From the NCBI RefSeq assembly GCF_011299095.1, contig NZ_CP049889.1:1530501-1594500 (forward strand): DNA of 64,000 nt, read 5' to 3'. Origin of the DNA: Jeotgalibaca porci (GTDB taxonomy: Bacteria; Bacillota; Bacilli; Lactobacillales; Aerococcaceae). Below are positions 17,141 through 25,411 of this stretch, piece by piece. Under the pieces are notes generated by a model, which was not told the DNA's origin, ran no database searches, and saw only the letters and a program-made list of their open reading frames with translations. The position numbers and the translations under genes are program-made. The first letter of the stretch is position 1. Each line of letters opens with the position of its first letter.

Positions 17141-17977
17141 TTATTTCGGCCGTTTTGCGTAGTCTGTTGGGGAGCTACCGTAATATTTCTTGAATAATTT
17201 ACTGAAATACAAAGCATCTTCGTAGCCGATTAAATGGGCGGTTTCTTTTATAGAGATATCATCTGCGCTATCCAATAAGACTTTGGCTTTTTCCAAACGA
17301 TAGCGGATCAAATAGTTAATCGGGGATTCACCAAGTTGCTCTTTGAAAATGCGAGAGACGGTGGCGGGGCTGGAGAAAAAGGCTTCCGCAATTCCATTAA
17401 CAGTTAAATCCTCGCGGTAATTCGTTTCGATATAGAGCTTGATTTGATCCACTAACTGTTGCCGTTCCAACTTTTCGTCAGTGAGTAGCAATTCCTTATC
17501 TTCCCTTTGTTCGGTACTTTTATCACGTAGAATATAGACCATTAATTTCAAAACCAATGCCTTCAAAATAATGTCGTAGCCGCTTTGGCGTTCTTTGCGC
17601 TCCTTCACGATTTCAGTACACGTTTCGAAAAAGGCATCTTCGTACTCGCTCAGATGAACGATGGTTGTATCCAATGGGAAAAAGTCGCGCGGAAAACGAT
17701 CAATTGAAAAACGGCGGATACCAATATGAATTTGCCGATTATACATGCCTTCAAAAGCCTGCTCGTAATGATATACGCCGGGATTAAATAATAAAATGGA
17801 ACCTTTACTCAAGAGGTGTTTTTTACCCTCAATCGTATATTCTGACTGGCCTTCGATTAAAATAGAAAGTTCGAAAAAATCATGATAATGGTTCTTTCCT
17901 GCCGTCGGACCAACCATTTCTGAATCGAATACGTAGAGAATTTCGGGATTGAAAGTTTTGGAATCAATCTTCAACAT
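17141..17977 (-). CDS. AraC-family regulator with cupin sensor domain
   Basis: A 278-aa transcription factor. The N-terminal cupin-like domain includes HYHDFFELSILIEG and SILLFNPGVYHYEQA, which resembles sugar-sensing AraC proteins. The C-terminal double HTH carries EAFFSSPATVSRIFKEQLG and the second helix set ending GYEDALYFSKLFKKYYG. The start at 17977 is chosen because AGGAGGT lies upstream; the open frame runs 123 bases further but without a ribosome site. It is divergent from the ABC exporter pair and upstream of the DUF1576 gene, either of which could be its target. Confidence 0.85.
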   Translation of the reverse strand: MLKIDSKTFNPEILYVFDSEMVGPTAGKNHYHDFFELSILIEGQSEYTIEGKKHLLSKGSILLFNPGVYHYEQAFEGMYNRQIHIGIRRFSIDRFPRDFFPLDTTIVHLSEYEDAFFETCTEIVKERKERQSGYDIILKALVLKLMVYILRDKSTEQREDKELLLTDEKLERQQLVDQIKLYIETNYREDLTVNGIAEAFFSSPATVSRIFKEQLGESPINYLIRYRLEKAKVLLDSADDISIKETAHLIGYEDALYFSKLFKKYYGSSPTDYAKRPK

Positions 17978-18148
17978 CGTGTAACCTACCTCCTGTCTAT
18001 CACTAAAATTATAGCGTTTCCGGAGCGAACACGCTATGAAAATGTTCTCTTGATAACTTTGTCCATCCTCATTGAGTGTATCGTCCATTCGGTTCGTCAC
18101 CGATACCCTTTAAAATGGTTTGTAAATACTAAGAAAGGTGGAATCACG

Positions 18149-19903
18149 ATGAAAAGTAGTATCAAATGGGTTAAAAGTTATTTGAAACCTTACCGTTTCG
18201 GTTGGTTCTGGGCCAGTCTGTTGACAGTTATTATTGCCCTGACTAACGTTATTACACCCTATATCGGCGGTACAATCGTCGATCAAGTCATTCTCAACAA
18301 CCGAACAGATTGGTTGCTACCCTTATTAGGACTCATGATTGCTGTAACCATAACGCGGATGACCCTGCGTTATATTTATCAAATTCAATTCGAACAAATT
18401 AGTCAAAATGTGTTATTTAAGATTCGTGAAGATTTATATGTGAAACTACAGGAACTCGATTTTACATTCTTTAACACAACCCGGGTAGGAGACATCATGG
18501 CACGGATGACAGGCGATACCGATGCTGTTCGTCACGCAGTCGCCTGGGCGTATTATAATATTTTGGATCATGCCGTCTTATTTATCTCAGCACTTATTTT
18601 CCTGGGAGCCATCGAATGGCGCTTAACTTTAGCGTTGTTGGTAGTCACGCCTTTTATCGCAGTTTTTACCGTCTTACTCTCACGACATGCAGGCCAAGCT
18701 TTCTACCAAATTCGTGAAAGTTTTTCGCGTTTAAATACTGTTGTCGAGGAGCATATCGGCGGAAATAAAGTCGTTCGTGCTTTCGTAAGGGAAGACTTTG
18801 AAATTGAGAAGTTCAATCGTTTCAACGAAGACTTTCGTCAACGCAACTTGGACTCCGCTGCTATTTCAGCGAAATACTTACCGATAATCGAAGTGTTCGC
18901 AGGCTTCCTTTCGATTATTACAGTCGGATTGGGTGGTTTGTTTGTTATCAACGAATCGATGTCTTTAGGAGATCTGGTTACCTTTAACGGCTTGATCTGG
19001 ATGTTAAATGTTCCGATGCGCAGCTTAGGGAATCACGTCAATGACTTGCAAAACTTCGATGCTAGTACTCAAAAAATTCGTCAAATGCTGGCAGTGAAGC
19101 CGCAAATTCCGATTGAACAACGGATTGAGGTACCCCGTTTGCAAGGAGATATTACGTTTGAAAATGTGTCCTTTGCTTTCTCAGATGAACCGGAAGTAGA
19201 TGTATTACATGACATCAATTTCAGTATTAAAGCCGGTGAAACGCTGGGTGTATTGGGCGAAACAGGTTCTGGGAAATCGACGTTGGTGAACTTAATTTCA
19301 CGGTTCTTTGACCCCACGGCAGGTCGGGTATTAATCGACGGTATTGATATTAAAGAAATGAACGTTCTTAACTTGCGTCAGCAAATCGCAGTGGTGATGC
19401 AGGATGTGTTTCTTTTCTCGGATACGATTAAGCACAATATTATGTATGGTGCGCCGCGGGTTCCGTTTCAACGGGTTCAAAAAGTAGCGCAAGTAGCTGA
19501 TGCGAGCCAGTTTATCGAGCGGATGCCGGATCAATACGATACTTATTTAGGTGAACGTGGAAGTGGTTTGTCAGGTGGTCAGAAACAACGGCTATCGTTA
19601 GCACGTGGTTTGATTAAAGATCCAGCGATTTTAATTTTGGATGATACAACATCAGCTGTGGATATGGAGACGGAAGTCAAGATTCAAGAAGGTTTGCGCC
19701 AGACATCCGGCCAACAAACAACAGTCATTATCGCTAATCGTATTTCTTCTGTTAAAAATGCCGATAAGATTATTATTTTATCAAAAGGAAGAATTGTAGA
19801 ACGGGGCACACATCAAGGATTGCTTGAAAAGGGTGGCCTTTATTATCAAATTTATCAAGAGCAGTTAGGACAAGCGGAAGTAGGTGAAGAAGATGGAATA
19901 TAA
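18149..19903 (+). CDS. Heterodimeric ABC exporter subunit, degenerate-site half
   Basis: A 584-aa fused membrane and ATPase protein of the multidrug exporter (YheI/BmrC-like) type. The membrane domain covers about residues 1-320. The ATPase shows Walker A GETGSGKST, signature LSGGQKQR and Walker B ILILDDTTSAVD. The residue after the Walker B aspartate is Asp instead of the catalytic Glu, which marks the degenerate site of a heterodimer. The start at 18149 has an AAAGGTGG site; the frame is open upstream without one. The gene overlaps its partner by 11 bases. Substrate unknown. Confidence 0.85.
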   Translation: MKSSIKWVKSYLKPYRFGWFWASLLTVIIALTNVITPYIGGTIVDQVILNNRTDWLLPLLGLMIAVTITRMTLRYIYQIQFEQISQNVLFKIREDLYVKLQELDFTFFNTTRVGDIMARMTGDTDAVRHAVAWAYYNILDHAVLFISALIFLGAIEWRLTLALLVVTPFIAVFTVLLSRHAGQAFYQIRESFSRLNTVVEEHIGGNKVVRAFVREDFEIEKFNRFNEDFRQRNLDSAAISAKYLPIIEVFAGFLSIITVGLGGLFVINESMSLGDLVTFNGLIWMLNVPMRSLGNHVNDLQNFDASTQKIRQMLAVKPQIPIEQRIEVPRLQGDITFENVSFAFSDEPEVDVLHDINFSIKAGETLGVLGETGSGKSTLVNLISRFFDPTAGRVLIDGIDIKEMNVLNLRQQIAVVMQDVFLFSDTIKHNIMYGAPRVPFQRVQKVAQVADASQFIERMPDQYDTYLGERGSGLSGGQKQRLSLARGLIKDPAILILDDTTSAVDMETEVKIQEGLRQTSGQQTTVIIANRISSVKNADKIIILSKGRIVERGTHQGLLEKGGLYYQIYQEQLGQAEVGEEDGI

Positions 19904-21659
19904 TGACACACGTACAACGAAAATAGACTTTCAAGGATTTAAGCGAATCGGAAGTTACTTGAAACCTTATGGAGCAGCTATTGGAAAGATTCTGGCGATG
20001 TTATTGTTTTCTAACTTCGCCATGATTTTGGGGCCTTTCCTCATCAGTTATGTGATTGACACGGTCATTCCGAATCAAGACACCAACGCGATTATTTGGA
20101 TTACGGTGTTTTATACGACCGTCTCTGTTCTGAATGCCGGTGCGATTAAATACCGCATTTACCATATTACGAAATTAGGACAGGACGTCCTGCGCGACAT
20201 TCGCTCGGATCTGTTTAATCACATGCAAAAACTTGGCTTTCGCTTCTTTGACAGCCGGCCGCACGGGAAGATTCTGACGCGGGTAGTTAACTACATCAAT
20301 GCTTTGAGTAACATTTTATCATCCGGTTTAATTACGGTTATCTCGGATATCTTGAGTATTGTTGTGACGCTGGCGATTATGCTGTCCATTGATGTTGTGT
20401 TGACACTGTATAGTTTCATTTTGCTGCCGGTCTTGTTCGCAGTAACGATGATTATTAAAAATAAACAGCGTCTCGCATACGAAGAATTGAGCGCGAAACA
20501 ATCGAACTTGAATGCGTATATTCATGAATCGATTGAGGGAATTAAAACCACCCAATCGTACACACGTGAGGGGATGAACTTTGATATTTTTGCCGATGTC
20601 AGCAACCAACAAAGCGTGGCTTGGATGAAAGCTGTCCGCGCCCAATTTATTCTAGGGCCGATTGTGCAAGTCATTTCGGTCGTAACGATTTCCTTCATTT
20701 ATTTTGCGGGGGTTCGCGGGCTCGGCGTAGACGTTTCAACGGGTGTGTTGATTGCCTTTGTCGCATACGTGACAAACTTCTGGAACCCGATTATTAACTT
20801 GGGTAACTTCTACAACTCGCTCGTTTCCGGAACGGTTTATTTGGAACGCGTCTTTGAAATGATGGACTTGGAGCCGATGATCAAAGATGCACCGGACGCA
20901 TTCGACATGCCCCCGGTTAGAGGAGAAGTTCTTTTTGAAAATGTGACGTTTGGTTACAAAGAGGGGCAGAACATTTTCGAAGGCCTCTCCTTTAAGGTGA
21001 ATCCAGGTGAGACGATTGCCCTGGTTGGCCCAACTGGAGCTGGTAAATCAACGATAACTAACTTGATTCCCCGTTTCTATGATGTGCAGGAAGGGAAAGT
21101 CATGGTGGACGGAATTGATGTCCGCGATGTGACATTGTCCTCGCTGCGTACGGAAGTTGGGGTCATGCTGCAAGATACGTTCATTTTCTCCGGAACGATT
21201 ATGGATAATATTCGATATGGAAAATTGGATGCGACAGAAGAAGAAATTATTGAAGCTGCTAAAGTTGTGCGTGCGCATGATTTTATCAAGGATCTGAAAG
21301 GTGGGTATCAGACCTATGTTCAGGAGCGGGGGAGTACCTTATCAGCCGGGCAACGCCAACTGATTTCCTTTGCAAGGACATTGTTATCTGATCCGAAAGT
21401 TTTAATTTTGGATGAGGCGACCTCTAGTATTGATACGCAAACGGAAGTGCTGTTGCAAGAAGGATTGGATCGTCTGCTAGAAGGACGAACTGCCTTTGTA
21501 GTAGCACACCGCTTATCGACGATTCGTAACAGTGACCGCATCTTCTTTATCGGCGACCGTAAGATTCTCGAATCCGGCAGCCATCAAGAGTTGCTGAAAC
21601 AACGTGGTCGTTACTATCACTTGTACAAGACACAATCAGAGCTGTTGAAGAAAATGTAA
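19893..21659 (+). CDS. Heterodimeric ABC exporter subunit, catalytic half
   Basis: A 588-aa fused ABC exporter partner of the preceding gene. Walker A is GPTGAGKST, the signature reads LSAGQRQL (altered from LSGGQ) and Walker B is LILDEATSSID with the catalytic Glu present. The pairing of Glu-less Walker B in the first subunit with an altered signature here gives one degenerate and one competent ATP site, as in BmrCD and TM287/288. I choose the ATG at 19893 because AGGTGA lies upstream; a GTG 9 bases earlier is possible. A terminator follows the stop. Confidence 0.85.
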   Translation: MEYNDTRTTKIDFQGFKRIGSYLKPYGAAIGKILAMLLFSNFAMILGPFLISYVIDTVIPNQDTNAIIWITVFYTTVSVLNAGAIKYRIYHITKLGQDVLRDIRSDLFNHMQKLGFRFFDSRPHGKILTRVVNYINALSNILSSGLITVISDILSIVVTLAIMLSIDVVLTLYSFILLPVLFAVTMIIKNKQRLAYEELSAKQSNLNAYIHESIEGIKTTQSYTREGMNFDIFADVSNQQSVAWMKAVRAQFILGPIVQVISVVTISFIYFAGVRGLGVDVSTGVLIAFVAYVTNFWNPIINLGNFYNSLVSGTVYLERVFEMMDLEPMIKDAPDAFDMPPVRGEVLFENVTFGYKEGQNIFEGLSFKVNPGETIALVGPTGAGKSTITNLIPRFYDVQEGKVMVDGIDVRDVTLSSLRTEVGVMLQDTFIFSGTIMDNIRYGKLDATEEEIIEAAKVVRAHDFIKDLKGGYQTYVQERGSTLSAGQRQLISFARTLLSDPKVLILDEATSSIDTQTEVLLQEGLDRLLEGRTAFVVAHRLSTIRNSDRIFFIGDRKILESGSHQELLKQRGRYYHLYKTQSELLKKM

Positions 21660-21670
21660 GAGACGGAAAA

Positions 21671-21698
21671 GCCCTGGACACCGCGTCCAGGGCTTTTA
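21671..21698 (+). terminator. Intrinsic terminator of the ABC exporter operon
   Basis: Stem GCCCTGGAC / GTCCAGGGC with a 5-base loop and TTTTATT. Confidence 0.85.
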
Positions 21699-21709
21699 TT
21701 TGGGTTGGT

Positions 21710-21917
21710 ACCGGCGTACAGATTTTTTGTGAGGGCTGAAAGCCGGTAAAACGTTCGAACCACCGGCGTCCAGCAATTACGTCCGGACTGAAAGCCGGTA
21801 AACCAGCCGAAATACCGGCGTTCAGCAATTACGTCCGGACTGAAAGCCGGTAAACCGCTCGAACCACCGGCGTCCAGCAATTATGTCCAGACTGAAAGCC
21901 GGTAAAACACTTCTGCC
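21710..21917. repeat. Four tandem 52-bp hairpin units
   Basis: Units start at 21710, 21762, 21814 and 21866, each exactly 52 bases. Each unit runs from ACCGGCGTCCAG to CTGAAAGCCGGT, near-complementary arms around a loop containing GTCCGGAC, followed by a short GC-variable linker. The first unit differs most in its loop. There are no unique spacers, so it is not CRISPR. It lies between convergent genes. Confidence 0.8.
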
Positions 21918-21989
21918 GCGAACTTCAAACAAAAAAGCACGAACTTCATAGAGCCATCCCGCCCTCGAAGTCCGCACTTATCTCATTGG

Positions 21990-22991
21990 TTAAAATAAAT
22001 TCTTAATTTTCTCAATATTCTTAATCATAACCGAAATTGTACCATCCGGATTGTTGATAAACTCCACAACTTCCGCATCTTGATACAAGTCCATAGGGAT
22101 ACTAATCTCAATCCCATTATCCAAACGTAATTTTTGTTTTGAAAATTTCGGTCCTGCGACTGCCACTTCAGCCGGCGCACGGTCTACATAGCCCAGCTCC
22201 TCAACTTCTTGGAAGAATTTTTCCTTCTTCGCGTAGTTGTCGCCAAACAAACGATCCGCTACGACCTGATTATCGATCACGTTTTCTTCTTCCATACTAT
22301 GGACAAGCGCCTGTTTCGTTTCCGCCAGGGCTACGAACTCCTCATCGTTAAATGCCTTGCTCGTTTTCTGAACCGCCTTTTTGATCATTGCAATATTTTC
22401 TTTCAAACTTGGCTTCGGTTCATCCTCTAAAAACATTTCGGTAAAATAAAACCGCTTCTCTGCCAGCTCGGTGATCATATGCTTCTTCTCGAGCACGTGA
22501 TATTGCATCGATTCTAAGTTCAAGACCATCCCTTCCTGAATCGCTTGGCGCGCACTCGGCAAAATTGCCCGGTTCACAATCAGGTGGTTTGTCAGCGTAT
22601 CATCTTCCTGCGAAACGTGGTGCGTAATACTATCTGAATAGTTCAATTTGAACATCCCCAGACACGCAACTTCGTCCAGTGTAAACTGAACAAATAATAA
22701 ATCTGCCGCCGGAATTTCGTAGTTCAATTTTGTAATGCCGTAAAATTTATCCGTCAAAGCGCGGGTCGCCGCTACAAAATCGTCCTTCACATTTGCCAGC
22801 ATCCCCACAACCGGACTATCTTCCGGTAGCGTGCCTTCTTTCATATTGTCGGAATCTTCGACTTTTTCAATCATTGCGTGGATGTAGTCCAACGTAAATT
22901 TCTCCGTAATATCGAGTCCTGCCAATGAGTAAATCGGTTCATTTGTATTAATGTCGAGTATATGCAAAATTGCCTGTTGAATATAGATCAT
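21990..22991 (-). CDS. Nucleoid-associated protein, NdpA/YejK family
   Basis: A 333-aa protein of the nucleoid-associated family (PF04245), best known from Gram-negative YejK but also present in Firmicutes. It begins MIYIQQAILHILDINTNEP and has the family layout of a mixed N-terminal domain, a central helical region (IAMIKKAVQKTSKAFN) and a C-terminal segment with KFSKQKLRLDNGIEISIPM. The start at 22991 is preceded by GGAGGGACAAA; the longer frame has no ribosome site. Function in Firmicutes is not established. It is divergent from the IclR gene. Confidence 0.75.
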   Translation of the reverse strand: MIYIQQAILHILDINTNEPIYSLAGLDITEKFTLDYIHAMIEKVEDSDNMKEGTLPEDSPVVGMLANVKDDFVAATRALTDKFYGITKLNYEIPAADLLFVQFTLDEVACLGMFKLNYSDSITHHVSQEDDTLTNHLIVNRAILPSARQAIQEGMVLNLESMQYHVLEKKHMITELAEKRFYFTEMFLEDEPKPSLKENIAMIKKAVQKTSKAFNDEEFVALAETKQALVHSMEEENVIDNQVVADRLFGDNYAKKEKFFQEVEELGYVDRAPAEVAVAGPKFSKQKLRLDNGIEISIPMDLYQDAEVVEFINNPDGTISVMIKNIEKIKNLF

Positions 22992-23120
22992 TTTGTCCCT
23001 CCGTTTTGAAATCACAACTAACAGTATCTCACAAAAACGCACCCCGCGACACAACAAACCTTTACTAAAACCAAAATATCCCTTATATTTTAATCAACAG
23101 TTAGAGAATGGAGAAGAACT

Positions 23121-23900
23121 ATGACACAGACACAACCGTATGGAACGGTACTGATTAAAGCAGATAAAATTCTCGATTTCCTGTCATCTGCCCATGCGCC
23201 GCAGCCGTTACACGCCATCGCAAAAGCAACTGAAATGACCAATCCCACAACCCTTAAAATACTGGGAACGTTGGAACTTATCGGGTACGTCACTAAGAAT
23301 GACACCGACAAAACCTATGTCCTCGGAAGCGGTTTGGTTCGTTATGCCAACCAATATTTAGCCAACTTGGATATTTCCAAGATCGCGTATCCTTATTTAA
23401 AAGAATTACATGACAAACTGGACGAAACGGTCCACCTATCTATCCGTGAGGGTGATGAAATCCTGTATGTAAATAAGTTGGAGTCCATGCGCCCGATTGT
23501 AGTAACGACCTCCCGAATCGGCTATTCTAAACCGATGTATGCCTCCGCGATGGGGAAGGCGATTCTTTCCGAATTGCCGGAAGCCGAAGTTGACGCTTAT
23601 TTAGAGCGGGTGGAGCTTAAACCTTTCACGCCGCATACCTTGGTAACCGCAACCACGCTAAAAGAAGAACTGGCGGAGATTCGTGAAAAAGAATTAGCTT
23701 TTGACAATAGTGAAGAGCAAATTGAAGTATTTTGCATGGGAGCCACGCTTTCTATAAACGGTAAGAATTACGGAGCGTTTAGTGTGAGCATGCCGACCTA
23801 TCGTCGTACGCCAGAAAAAGAAGCAACTGTTGCCGAAGCAATCAGAACTGCCCGTCGAGGAATTTTAAAAGAACTTCAGAATGTTTACATGTATATTTAA
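23121..23900 (+). CDS. IclR-family transcriptional regulator
   Basis: A 259-aa regulator with an N-terminal winged HTH (AIAKATEMTNPTTLKILGTL at about residues 35-54) and a C-terminal effector domain (TVHLSIREGDEILYVNKLES, then TSRIGYSKPMYASAMGKAIL). The gene is followed by the KdgK gene after a strong terminator, so it probably regulates 2-keto-3-deoxygluconate use. The family includes KdgR regulators of pectin/uronate catabolism. A GGAGAAG site precedes the ATG. Confidence 0.85.
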   Translation: MTQTQPYGTVLIKADKILDFLSSAHAPQPLHAIAKATEMTNPTTLKILGTLELIGYVTKNDTDKTYVLGSGLVRYANQYLANLDISKIAYPYLKELHDKLDETVHLSIREGDEILYVNKLESMRPIVVTTSRIGYSKPMYASAMGKAILSELPEAEVDAYLERVELKPFTPHTLVTATTLKEELAEIREKELAFDNSEEQIEVFCMGATLSINGKNYGAFSVSMPTYRRTPEKEATVAEAIRTARRGILKELQNVYMYI

Positions 23901-23953
23901 AAGAGAGCAATCGTTTCTAATATTTTTTAGAAAACGGTTGCTCTCTCTTTTCT
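23900..23953 (+). terminator. Terminator after the IclR gene
   Basis: Long stem AAAGAGAGCAATCGTTTCT / AGAAAACGGTTGCTCTCTCTTT followed by a short T-rich tail. Confidence 0.75.
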
Positions 23954-23966
23954 TATGGCCTATAAT
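23938..23966 (+). promoter_or_regulatory. Candidate promoter of kdgK
   Basis: TTGCTC, 17-base spacer, TATAAT. The -35 lies in the right arm of the upstream terminator. Confidence 0.45.
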
Positions 23967-23996
23967 AAAGAGAAAGTTTCTTTAACGAACGCATGG

Positions 23997-24011
23997 TTTC
24001 CTATATGGAAA
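23997..24011 (+). promoter_or_regulatory. Possible operator upstream of kdgK
   Basis: TTTCCTATATGGAAA has 5-base inverted arms and sits about 25 bases downstream of the likely transcription start of kdgK. An IclR-type operator is one possibility; this is inference from symmetry alone. Confidence 0.3.
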
Positions 24012-24050
24012 TTAAAGCGCAACCAAAATACAAAATGAAGAGGGATACAG

Positions 24051-25055
24051 ATGAAACACAACATCTTATGTGTAGGGGAAACATTGATGCGTTTTTCTAC
24101 GCAAGTCGGAACACACTTCTACGATACTACTAAGTTAAACTTGCATTACGGTGGAGCCGAAGCAAACGTCGCTATTAACTTGAGTTCTTTAGGCCATCAG
24201 ACAACCTATTTCACAAAAGTTCCAGATAACCAATTAGGCCATTCTGCTATTCGTCATACCCAAAAATATGGCGTAAACGCAAGTGAAGTTCTGTTTGGCG
24301 GCAGTCGTATGGGTGCTTACTACGTTGAGTCTGGTGCAGGTCCACGTGCGTCGAAAGTTATTTACGACCGTGCGAACTCTTCAATTTCAGAAATGAAGAT
24401 ATCCGAAGTTGACGTGGATGCTTTGTTGGAAGGGAAAACGATGCTCCACATCACGGGCATTACTGCTGCGCTTTCAGAAGACAGCCGCGAAATGACCAAA
24501 GAGTTAATGAAGAAAGCGCATGAGAAAGGCATTACTGTCAACTTTGACGTAAATTACCGTTCTAAGCTATGGACGATTGAAGAATGTAAAATATTCTTGC
24601 AAGACGTTCTTCCGTACGTGGATTATCTTTCAGCTGGAAAACGCGATGCCATTACATTCTTTGGAGTCCCTGAAATAGAAGAGCAAGAGAATGAACTGGA
24701 TTACTATTACCAAAAAATGAATGAAATGTATCCTAACATTAAGATTTTCTACTCAACGTTGCGTAACGTTATTTCCGCAACGCACAATACTTTGCAAGGA
24801 ACATTCTGGAAAGCGGGCGTCACGTATTACTCAAAAGTGCAGAACATGGATCACATCATCGATCGTATCGGAGGCGGCGATGCTTTTGCAGCCGGCGTTA
24901 TTCACGGTATTTTAGAAAATAAAGATCCGGAATACACTATTAACTTCGCAACGGCATTTTCTTCATTGAAGCATACTGTAAACGGCGATGTTTCACCGTT
25001 CTCAGTCGAAGAAACAGAAAAAACAATGACAGCTGATGCGTCAGTGGAACGCTAA
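24051..25055 (+). CDS. kdgK: 2-dehydro-3-deoxygluconokinase (PfkB family)
   Basis: Phosphorylates 2-keto-3-deoxygluconate in the Entner-Doudoroff/uronate route. The N-terminal block GETLMRFSTQVG and the GGAEANVAINLSSLG glycine motif are typical, VNFDVNYRSKLW marks the sugar pocket and IDRIGGGDAFAAG is the PfkB signature with the catalytic Asp (GGGDAF in place of GAGDAF). Length 334 aa is normal. The preceding IclR regulator supports this assignment. No KDPG aldolase gene is seen in the window, so the pathway would need to be completed elsewhere. A GAGG site precedes the ATG. Confidence 0.8.
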   Translation: MKHNILCVGETLMRFSTQVGTHFYDTTKLNLHYGGAEANVAINLSSLGHQTTYFTKVPDNQLGHSAIRHTQKYGVNASEVLFGGSRMGAYYVESGAGPRASKVIYDRANSSISEMKISEVDVDALLEGKTMLHITGITAALSEDSREMTKELMKKAHEKGITVNFDVNYRSKLWTIEECKIFLQDVLPYVDYLSAGKRDAITFFGVPEIEEQENELDYYYQKMNEMYPNIKIFYSTLRNVISATHNTLQGTFWKAGVTYYSKVQNMDHIIDRIGGGDAFAAGVIHGILENKDPEYTINFATAFSSLKHTVNGDVSPFSVEETEKTMTADASVER

Positions 25056-25094
25056 AAAAATAACAAAAAGCTATTCATTTGAAGGAGTGGTTGT

Positions 25095-25322
25095 ATGTTT
25101 TGGGATTGGCGCGAATTTCGAACACTTTACAAAATGGAAGAGATGAATGCTGTAATAGCGGCACTGCAAAAAGAGCACATTCCTTACAAAGTGAAAACCA
25201 ATACCCGTCTCGGCGCTAACCGGTCCTATGCCGGCACTACCGGGATGAAAACAGATACCCTTTATGAATACCGTATTCTCTTAAAAAAAGAAGATTTGGA
25301 GAAAGCTGCTTACTTTATTTAA
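25095..25322 (+). CDS. Small conserved-looking protein of unknown function
   Basis: A 75-aa protein with a perfect GAAGGAGTG ribosome site 8 bases before the ATG, 39 bases after kdgK. It is basic and mixed, with a helix (MEEMNAVIAALQKEHIPYKV) followed by a strand-rich part ending in YEYRILLKKEDLEKAAY. The layout, a helix then two strands then a helix, resembles DUF2007-like signalling proteins, but I cannot confirm it. It may be co-transcribed with kdgK. Confidence 0.6.
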   Translation: MFWDWREFRTLYKMEEMNAVIAALQKEHIPYKVKTNTRLGANRSYAGTTGMKTDTLYEYRILLKKEDLEKAAYFI

Positions 25323-25411
25323 ATAAGCAGTTTTCACTCCAATAACCGTCTTTGTAAGCCCTTTCTTTTCGTGGTGATGCTAAAGTTAAATTTAAATCGG
25401 GAGGGAATAGA

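Noticed and set aside
21710-21917. CRISPR array
   Set aside because: The units are contiguous 52-bp repeats with variation throughout and no unique spacers or cas genes.
23997-24011. A firm IclR operator
   Set aside because: Only 5-base arms with an asymmetric centre; kept as a low-confidence site.
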